The notes beneath the pieces were generated by a model, which was not told the origin of the DNA, did not search any database, and saw only the letters and a list, made by a program, of their open reading frames with translations. A DNA stretch of 64,000 nt from Larus michahellis (taxonomy: Eukaryota; Chordata; Aves; Charadriiformes; Laridae), in the NCBI RefSeq assembly GCF_964199755.1, contig NC_133929.1, positions 2,187,806 to 2,251,805 on the forward strand, written 5' to 3'. Both the position numbers and the translations under genes were made by a program. Every line of letters begins with the position of its first letter. Positions within the stretch are counted from its first letter, which is position 1. Below are positions 56,035 through 64,000 of this stretch, in pieces.

Positions 56035-58005
56035 CTGATAGGAATATAAAGTAGAGAGTTACTGGCCATTCAATTTAAAACTTCCAGTAGTCACATGAAA
56101 GTTAAGCTCTTCTACAATTTGTTATTTATCATGGAATTAAATACTTTGAATGCTGTAACAGAACTGCATGTGGAAAATATCTCATGATCAAGTAAACTTT
56201 TGTTGTTTTTAATAATTATGTCCACAAAAAATATTCATATGCATATCTGCCTTTCTGTACTAGTTGCTTACAGAACAAAGTAATCAAAATAAAGTGTTCC
56301 TCAGAAGCCTAAGGGTAACAAAAGTTTTATGAATTAAGTGAAAAGCCTTTTCACAAAAATCAAACAGCTCTGTTAAAAGGAAGATTTGTTGTTAGAGTCT
56401 AATAAAATAATTAAGTTTATTCTTTTCCTTATTTGCATATACCCATATAAGTAGGTCCTGTGTTGTTATGCAAGTTATACTTTAAATTTCAAGTACCAGG
56501 AAAATAGACTAAACATTGCATGCAATTATGGCTTGTATTTCCATGAAAGTATAGCTATTTACTGCACAAATCAAATGCTAGAAACTCCTGGTACAATCAC
56601 TTGTTGAAAAAAGCTGTTTTAACTGACTAAGAGATTAGTGTTAAGTATAGGGGTTTTTGGTTTGTTTTTAAACAGTTATGGTCAAATCTGGCTTTCCACT
56701 TACAGGCCATTTAAGTGTTCCAAAATTGCCATGTTTATTATATAAACTCTAAATTTCACAGTGCTTCATAAGAATGCTATATTCTCTTCACCGTCTATCT
56801 GTATGTTTTAATCTTCTGTCTTTCTGCCCCCTTCCTTACTCAGCGTTGCAATTAATTAAAAAATAAGTTCCAACTTTTTAGGCATAGCTGGAGCGTAGAC
56901 TAGGGCACTAATCATATAACTAAACTCATTTGTTCATAGCATCTAGTGCTTAGTACTGTACATCCCTTTGAAGAAGCAGTGCTGGAAAACATTACTAGCC
57001 TTAGAACGGGGAAGTTCAGGTGAAGAGAATTGATTTAAAGAAGTGTATTCTTTTAAAAAAATAAACTAAGAAGGTTGAAAAAAAGGACTTAACTTTTTCA
57101 GTAAAGATTTTTGAGAACAGTTGTTGCGGTGACAGGATAGGCACATTGCTACTGAAACTCTATACACCTATCCTTCAGAATATTTCCCCTCCAACTCCCT
57201 GCCCCATTACAGCAAGGAAGCATGTTAGAAGCTTTGCTTCAAAAGAAAGAGCCCCCTTCCTTTTTTTTTTTTAAACAGCTCTAACAGCCCTATATAGAGT
57301 CCGTAAATTTACCTTAGTGAAAGTGAAGAATATTTTCTGAACTTCTAAACAAGACTAACACTTACAGACAAGCTTGAAAGAGATTACACAAATTTACGGA
57401 TAACAACTCCATTTACAGCTAAAGACACAGTGGTCTCAGTGCAGTCCCCAGGTTAGAAAATATGTAACTCACAAATCTGAAGACAATAAAAATACTAAAG
57501 AAAGGATCACCATATACGGGGCCATGGTTCTTAAATGCTTTCCCCAAAAGTGTGTATGAAAATTGTTAAAGGGAGAAAGGAACAATGAGGACTGACTCAG
57601 ACCTCATTTAGCATAGCTTAAAGAGAGAGGACAGAAAACTTGCTATGTTGTCTGAAAAGCTACCTATAAAGGCAAAAAAAGAAAGTTTTTTTCCCCAAAG
57701 GGTTTCTGACACAAGTGATTTCTGATTTCTTCCTATTTCCAAACCAGCATTTTACAGGTAAAATTAAGAAGGTGTTAGGGAGGGAAGGAGGAAAACCAAC
57801 AGCTAGTGCAAACCAAATGCCCTCTAGGTTGGGATGATCTTTGCCACAAAAAAAAAGAAAAAAAGGAGGGGGGATGACGACACAAAGATGAAGTATAACA
57901 TGTGTAATCTTTTTAAAACTGTGGAACTCAGACGTCCCAATATTTTAGCACTACAGGTTTCCCACCAGTAGTTTATGCCTTTCTTTTCTTCCTCCCACAA
58001 GGGTT
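56035..58005 (-). other. RASA1 intron, 3' part
   Basis: AT-rich intron sequence without recognised repeats up to the LTR at 58006. Confidence 0.6.
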
Positions 58006-59100
58006 TGTGAGGCAAGGTTTTGGTAGCGGGGTGCTGGAGCGGTGGCTTCTGTGAGAAGCTGCCAGAAGCTTTCCCCTTGTCCGATAGAGCCAATGCCAGC
58101 CGACTCCAAGACCTGCCGCTGGCCAAGGCTGAGCCCATCAGTGACAGTGGTAGTGCCTCTGTGATAACATATTTAAGAAGGGGGAAAAAAACTCAACTGC
58201 TGCAGAAGAGCAGCAGGAGGAGAGGAGTGAGAGAAACAACTCTACAGAGACCAAGGTCAGTAAAGAAGGAGAGGGTGCTGGAGAAGAGATTCCCCTACAG
58301 CCCGTGGTGAAGACCATGGTGAAGCAGGTTGCCCCCCTGCAGCCCATGGAGGTTAACGATGGAGCAGATATCCACCTGCAGCCTGTGGAGGACCCCACGC
58401 TGGAGCAGGTGGATGCACCCAAAGGAGTCTGTGATCCTGTAGGAAGCTCACGCTGGAGCAGGCTCCTGGCAGGACCCGTGAAGCCCATGCTGCAGCAGGT
58501 TTGCTGGCAGGACTTGTGACCCCGTGGGGGACTCCTGCTGGAGCAGTCTCTGTTCCTGAAAGACTGCACCCTATGGAAAGGACCCACAGTGGAGCAGTTC
58601 ATGAAGAATTGCAGCCCATGGGAAGGACCCACATTGGAAAAGTTCGTGAAGGACTGTCCCGTGGGAGGGAGCCCATGCTGAAACAGGGTAAGAGTGTGAG
58701 TCCTCCTCCCCCTGAGGAGGAAGGAGCGGCAGAGACAATGTTTGATGAACTGACCACAACCCCCATTCCCCATCCCCCTGCACTGCTTGCAGGGGGAGGA
58801 GGTAGAGAAAATCAGGAGTGAAGTTAAGCCCGGGAAGAAGGGAAGGGTGGGGGGAAGGTGTTTTAAGATGTAGTTTTTATTTCTCATTACCCTGCATTGA
58901 TTTGATTGGTAATAAATTAAATTAATTTCCCCAAGCCGAGTCTGTTTTTCCCATTATGGTAATTGGTGAGTGATCTCCCTGTCCTTATCTCAACCCACGA
59001 GCCTTTCATTATATTTTCTCTCCCCTGTCCAGCTGAGGAGGGGGAGTAAGAGAGCAGCTTTGGTGGGCACCTGGTGTCCAGACAGAGTCAACTCACCACA
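58006..59100 (+). mobile_element. LTR-C, long LTR (about 1.1 kb), antisense in RASA1 intron
   Basis: Starts TGTGAGGCAAGG and ends AACTCACCACA. A promoter-like 'acatatttaagaagg' lies near 58166, degenerate ~45-bp units ('ctggagcagg' cores) at 58300-58700, and a 'ggtaataaattaaatt' polyadenylation signal near 58908. The target duplication could not be fixed at the 5' end. The long frames on both strands inside are shadows of the repeat units. Confidence 0.8.
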
Positions 59101-59262
59101 AAGGAATATAGCAAAGCTTAAAACCTGAAATCCCATCAACATAGTGTTACATCTAGAACAACAGTAATGCACATACTAGTTGTTGCATCTGTAAAACCTC
59201 AACTACATCTGTAACTTAAAATGCTCATAAACATTTCTAGGTGCTTAAGCCAAACAAACAAA

Positions 59263-59335
59263 CTATATAATGGAGAAAACACTTTCAGAGGTAACACCAG
59301 GACATAAGTGCCCTCCTTCTTATTCTTTCATTAAT
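59263..59335. repeat. 73-bp duplicated segment, copy 2 (RASA1 intron)
   Basis: Second copy of the segment at 52292-52364, in the same orientation, with one T for C near the middle of CCTTCT-ATTC. Confidence 0.95.
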
Positions 59336-59534
59336 TAACAAGACTTTGGGAATAAACACTGTCTAACCTTTGAGGGTGAAAACCATATGCTGGCTGCCTT
59401 AGGGAGAAAGTCAATCAAATGATACAGATAACATGACTTTGGACACAGTGTTTCATATTTTGCTAAATTAGACACTAAAGTAAGTTCATGCCTATTACTA
59501 CATTAAGTATGAATTCAGTCTGAAGCATAGTCAC

Positions 59535-59602
59535 CTGAGATGATATTAAACATCCTTGGGTTCAGGATAGCAGGACAAATCAGTCGAAGAAAAACAAAGC
59601 CA
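59535..59602 (-). CDS. RASA1: RASA1 coding exon with FLR motif (22 full codons)
   Basis: The exon (68 bases) has an acceptor 'tccatttcag' and a donor TCAG/GTGACT, and completes a Ser codon at its start. It encodes GFVFLRLICPAILNPRMFNI and IS. FLR followed by PAILNP is the signature of RasGAP domains, and its arginine stabilises the catalytic loop. Counting 179 residues back from the stop, FLR falls at 901-903 if total length equals the 1047 residues of human RASA1, which is the published position as I recall it. So there is no length change downstream of here. Confidence 0.98.
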
Positions 59603-60711
59603 CTGAAATGGAAAAAAATGTATTTTGTTCAATAATAAAGTTAAAGAATTAATGTAAAATTATGTAGTCTTTAAGCATTTAAGTCAGTGTGGAAATCTTT
59701 GTGAGACAGATGACAAACAACCAGCTTGTGCTCCGTAAATATGTTTGTTAATTAAGAATTTCTTGTTATGATTTCAACTATGATAAAAACTGAAATAAAA
59801 CCAGGCATATTGATTTCCCAAGATGGACCTTGCAGATACAGAAGATTTGGCACTTCTTACACTGGTCAAGCTGTCTAAATTAAGAATGAGTCAATACCTA
59901 TGCATGGATTTTTACAACCAGACAGAAATGGCAGCACTTTCTGAATGATATAGAAAGGAAGCTACCCAGACACTTAAAAATTATCCACCTGTCTCTGAAT
60001 ATCTAATCATTCTTGGACCAAAACCAGTGCAATAAAATATAATATTCTTCACTGGAGGCTGCAAAAAAACCTGTACTCTAGAGACAAGTCACAAGTATCC
60101 ACTTATGAAGGCTAAGATGATGAGAGAAAGGGACCAAATATTTATAGTATCCAATAGAGACCCCAGGAAAATTCTGAGTGTCAGCTGTATCCACTTAAGG
60201 AAAGCCACATGGCTCTTTGGAGATGGGGAGGAACAGAAAGAGACGGTATTTGCTTCTAAGTTCTACACCCTTGCAATAGGCTAGCCCCAACACTTCTGAT
60301 AAGAGCAGGCTCAATTTGAAGGCAAAACCCCTGCAGAACACTGTTGAGTCACTATTGTTACAAACACTAAATGACAGCATGGAAGGTACTGTACTAATTA
60401 CAATAACATTTACTGAAACTCTGGGGAAGGAAGGGCTCCCATGTCTTCATTTCTGTCTCCAGCCAAAGTGATAAACAAGAGCCAATGACAAATCATCTGG
60501 AAGACACCATTCAATGGGAGATTAACCTCAGCAAATCATATCAGTGCCAGATATTGGTCTACCAGCAAACTAGGCTTGCAAAAAAAGGTAAAGCAAATGT
60601 AGAAGGGATGTGGCTTTGATACCTTTACACCCCCCGTATCATTTAGAACAACAGTGTCAAGACCTCATTTTTGTCAAAGATTTTTTTGACCTGCACTGGC
60701 AACTGATAGTG
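59603..60711 (-). other. RASA1 intron, part
   Basis: AT-rich intron sequence; no repeat recognised except the LTR that follows at 60712. Confidence 0.6.
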
Positions 60712-61250
60712 TGTCCTGGTTTCAGCTGGGATAGAGTTAATTTTCTTTCTAGTAGCTACTGTGTTTGGGATTTAGTATGAGAATAATGTTGATAACACAT
60801 GTTGTTTTAGTTGTTGCTAAATAATGTTTACATTAATCAAGGACTTTTTCAGCTTCCCATAGAAGCTGAGAGGGAGCATAGACAGGACAAGCTGGCCAGG
60901 GGATATTCCATACCGTAGACATCATGCTCAGTATATAAATGGGGGTTGGCCAGGGGGCAGGAATCTGCAATCGCTGCTTGGGACGGGCTGGGCAACTAAT
61001 CATTGGGTGGTGAGAGCAACTTGTATTGTATCACTTTATCTTGTATATCCTTTTACCATTGTTATTACTACTACTATTATTATTATTATTTTCCTCTTCT
61101 GTTACTGTTCTATTAAACTGTCTTTAGCTCAGCCCACGAAGCTTTATTCCCCACTCCTTTTCTCCCTCTTCTCCCTACCCTATTGGGTGGTGGGAGGACT
61201 GAGTGAGTGGCTGTGTGGGCCTAGTTTCTGGCTGGGGTTAAACCACAACA
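60712..61250 (+). mobile_element. LTR-A related solo LTR (539 bp)
   Basis: TGTCCTGGTTTCAGCTGG...TAAACCACAACA, with 'cagtatataaatggg' promoter box near 60930, an ATT microsatellite at about 61060-61092 and 'attaaactgtctt' near 61112. TAGTG (60707-60711) and TAGCG (61251-61255) form a 5-bp duplication with one change. Confidence 0.92.
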
Positions 61251-62113
61251 TAGCGTTAAAGGAAGAACTATTTATTCAATTGATTTATGAATGCAGACTG
61301 GAGTTTTTGTACTTAGTGCCAGTTCAGAGGAGCCAGGTTCAGTAGCCTGCAACATTTTTACAGAGGCTCTGGAATGTTTCAACATGATTGGGCTGCAACA
61401 GAGAAATTAAACAGAACTGAGACAGCATAGAAGTACTTATTTTCAGAAATAAACACCATGTGTTGATTCTGAGTGATCAGCACTGGGAGTCTTCACTGAT
61501 GCAGAGAACTATATATTCCAATGCAGGCAGTATCTCAGTGAAATCTAATGACAGTCCAATCACCTTTCTGAGTATGTGTTATGCCTGCATTTTAAAGGAC
61601 ATTCATCTTAGCGTGTATAAGATTTTTCCAATAATTAACACACACTACATAGGAGTCCCTGGATAAGGCACAGTCCTCCCAGACGGCATATGACAGGAAC
61701 ATCATCTTCAGAGGTCACCGCTCTCCAGAGGTATCACAAAGGTTAACTATCACTTTGAGAGAACTTTTTCTCTTTACCAACATGAAAAAGGAAATCAATA
61801 TTTTAGATTAGTTTGTAAAACAACAAAATACAAGTAAATTCAAAGTTAAAGCTATTAAGTATAGCTATACTGACTCCTATACTACACCTCTAGCAAGGCT
61901 CCAACAGCATGACTAAGAATCTAGCAAGCTCTCAATCCTTAACTGGTATATCATGCCCCAGTACCATGATAAGCTTAAATACTCTTGTAACCTATAAAAG
62001 TACTATAAAGTTTTGGCACTAAAAGAAAAAAATACATAAGCACACTGAAGTATGACAGTAATAAGATGTTAAAAGGTTATTTTCAGCATAGAATAAAGTG
62101 ACAAGTAACTTAC
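61251..62113 (-). other. RASA1 intron, part
   Basis: AT-rich intron between the LTR and the exon at 62114; nothing else recognised. Confidence 0.6.
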
Positions 62114-62200
62114 CTAACAACTCTTGTTCTCATTGTGGTATTAGCTGGCCACTTGTTTTGAACAGACTTCTGCAAGCATCCATAAATATATCTCAATGTC
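62114..62200 (-). CDS. RASA1: RASA1 coding exon (28 full codons), most 5' exon in window
   Basis: The exon (87 bases) starts after 'atttttacag' with the last base of a codon and ends in AG of a Ser codon before GTAAGT. It encodes TLRYIYGCLQKSVQNKWPAN and TTMRTRVV of the RasGAP domain. Compared with human RASA1 as I recall it, H is N and T is A within QHKWPTN. Earlier exons (SH2, SH3, PH, C2 domains and the arginine finger) must lie beyond 64000. All six exons in the window keep splice sites and frame. Confidence 0.96.
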
Positions 62201-62761
62201 CTGTAAAAATAATAGATAATTAATCATTTCATTAAAATTTTCACTGATAAAAAAAGCTGGTCAGAAAGGATCTAGTTCAAACTCCTGCTTAATGCAGAAC
62301 TATTATCAATGCTAGGTTTATAATTCAGACATAACCTTTAAATTAATTTTAAATCTGCTATAACAGTCCATTTACAAATGGCAAAGAGAGTCCTTGACTA
62401 ATACACTATTCTATTTGTGCAGGTAAAATTCTGCTTATTCAAATGTACATTAAATGTTTTATAATACTTTTTTTTCCTATTTCTTAGGTAGTGTTTCCTT
62501 TTAAAAAATGAAAAAAAAAAGATGGTTTGGTGGCTTTTTTCATGGGTTTTTCCCACTTTTTATCCGAATGAATAACAATTTGTGTATCTATAAATACAAG
62601 TTAGGTGTTTAAAAGTAGTTAAGCAATAATCCTCTCCTATCAAAAAATGGGAGCACTCTTGTGTATTTCAGAAAATGTTGAGAGATGCGCTATACTTAAA
62701 AGAATTAAGCTTTTAATGCTAACATTGCCATCACTGCAAAAAAGAAACTTCTGTGCTATTC
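62201..62761 (-). other. RASA1 intron, part (5' side)
   Basis: Sequence before the 62114 exon in gene order, up to an LTR. No feature recognised. Confidence 0.5.
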
Positions 62762-63361
62762 TGTGGTGGGTTGACCCCGGCCAGCAGCTAAGTCCCCACC
62801 CAGTAACTTGCTCACTTCCCCTCAGCAGGATAGGGGAGAGAATCAGAAGGGCAAAAGCAAGAAAAACTCATGGGCTGACATAAAGACAGTTTAATAAGTA
62901 AAGCAAAATCTGCACACACAAGCAAAGCAAAGCAAGGAATTCATTCACTACTTCCCATCAGCAGGCAGTGCTCAGCCATCTCCAGGAAAGCAGGGCTCCA
63001 TCATGTGTAACGGTTACTTGGGAAGACAAACGCCATAACTTCAAATGTCCCCCCTTCATCCTTCTTTTCCTGCAGTTTTATTGCTGAACACTATGTCATA
63101 TCATATGGAATATCCCTTTGGTCAGTTGGGGTCAGCTGTCCTGGCTATATCCCCTCCCAACTTCTTGCCCACCTCCAGCCTACTTGCTGGGGGGAGGGGG
63201 GGCAGAAGGGGGAGAGAAAAACTAACCCTCAACACTGTGCAAGCACCATTCAGCCAAAACATGGGTGTGTTATCAACACTGTTTTAGTCACAAATCTAAA
63301 ACACGGCACCATACAAGCTGCTATGAAGAAAATTAACTCCATCCCAGCCAAAACCAGTACA
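62762..63361 (-). mobile_element. LTR-A, 3' LTR of a minus-strand ERV (600 bp)
   Basis: Reverse of LTR-A: starts 'tgtggtgggttgacc' and ends 'ccagccaaaaccagtaca'. The ERV body lies at higher coordinates, so this is the 3' LTR of a provirus whose 5' part is outside the window. Confidence 0.85.
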
Positions 63362-64000
63362 AATCTCCATACCATTTGCATCATGCTTAGGTCCTATGCT
63401 ATCCAGTACATCCTCATTAACCACCACCACCCCCTTCCCATCCTTTAGTGTACATACAGATATAATTTCCTTAGTCTATGGGCCCCCCCATGAAGTGTCC
63501 ATAAAATGTCCATGGGGTTCATTTAGTCTGTGACTTGGGCTCCATCTGTTATGGTGGTCACTCAGGACAGGAGAGGTGGTGTGTTGTGTGGAGTTATTGG
63601 GCACCAAAGCCAGCTCAGGTTGGGCCACTCCTGCACTTGCCCGGCTTCTTATAAAGCTCATACACCATTAGTTCAGGTGGTTCCTGTTATAGTACTTCTT
63701 ATAGCATACAACTTTCCTATAACATGCAACTCAATAGGTTACAACAGTTTAAACATATATCCATTACAATCTCTACCCCTGGTCCTTTTGGACCAGGCTA
63801 TAGAGTTTAACATTGTAATGAACTCCATCCCTTGCTTCTGCTGCAGTATGGATCCTCTGTGGGCTGCAGTCCCTTTGGGGGCATACCTGCTCTGGTATGG
63901 ACTTATCTACAGGCCACAGTCCCTTCACAGGGGTGCATCTGCTCTAGCAGATACAGACCAGTCACTTCGCCTCCAGCTCATACTGGAGTTCCTCCATGTC
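63362..64000 (-). mobile_element. ERV 3' internal region with ~45-bp repeats, cut by window end
   Basis: Follows the LTR inward. From about 63800 the units 'gctgcagtcccttt' with 'tggacttatctacaggcc' recur, the reversed form of the array at 8700-9228. No env frame is recognisable; the 61-codon frame at 63476-63661 has no motif. Confidence 0.65.

Noticed and set aside
58138..58887. 249-codon minus-strand frame
   Set aside because: It is antisense to LTR-C and follows its repeat units; no domain is visible and a homologous stretch at 33.8-34.3 kb is broken.
1..64000. A novel defence, CRISPR or operon-like system
   Set aside because: Sequence is vertebrate; no spaced direct-repeat array, clustered bacterial-type genes or RNA gene was seen.

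Overview
The window reads as nuclear DNA of a bird. CR1 (chicken repeat 1) LINE copies ending in short ATTCTATG-type repeats lie throughout, many avian-type endogenous retrovirus (ERV) LTRs are nested in them, and one host gene is recognisable: the 3' part of RASA1 (p120 RasGAP) on the minus strand. As I recall, RASA1 is sex-linked in birds (Z copy, with a W gametolog in several lineages). Heavy ERV/CR1 load plus several substitutions at normally conserved RASA1 residues make a W-linked copy my leading guess, but the window alone does not prove it.

Layout. 1-525 is a GGAGA-type purine tract. 0.58-5.6 kb holds a CR1 3' end and a CR1 5' half (ORF1 and endonuclease). 7.5-8.6 kb is a nest of LTRs. 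9229-12351 is an internally deleted provirus (5' LTR, Lys-type primer site, gag, start of protease, 3' LTR remnant) with 5-bp target-site duplications. 13.3-18.0 kb holds two long CR1 copies; the second keeps an 809-codon open frame. 20.1-27.4 kb is a minus-strand gammaretrovirus-like provirus in gag-pro-pol-env order, with env split by a young CR1. 27.8-45.7 kb is a mosaic of LTRs and CR1 fragments, including solo LTRs with clear duplications. 46.0-47.2 kb has two more solo LTRs. 47.4-62.2 kb is RASA1 (3' UTR and six coding exons, all with GT/AG splice sites), its introns carrying CR1 and LTR insertions. 62.8-64 kb is the 3' end of another minus-strand ERV that runs off the window.

How it fits together: only RASA1 appears to encode a cellular protein. 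Its six exons encode the last 179 residues: the end of the Ras-GTPase-activating domain, including the FLR motif, and the C-terminal tail. The other coding-like stretches are retroelement genes in varying decay. LTR names (LTR-A to LTR-H) are local labels for this window, not database names. I found no tRNA, rRNA, CRISPR array or operon-like structure, and no convincing undescribed system. The most notable points are the divergent RASA1 copy, a 73-bp near-perfect duplication in two of its introns, and two LTRs with a consensus splice donor inside a long R region.
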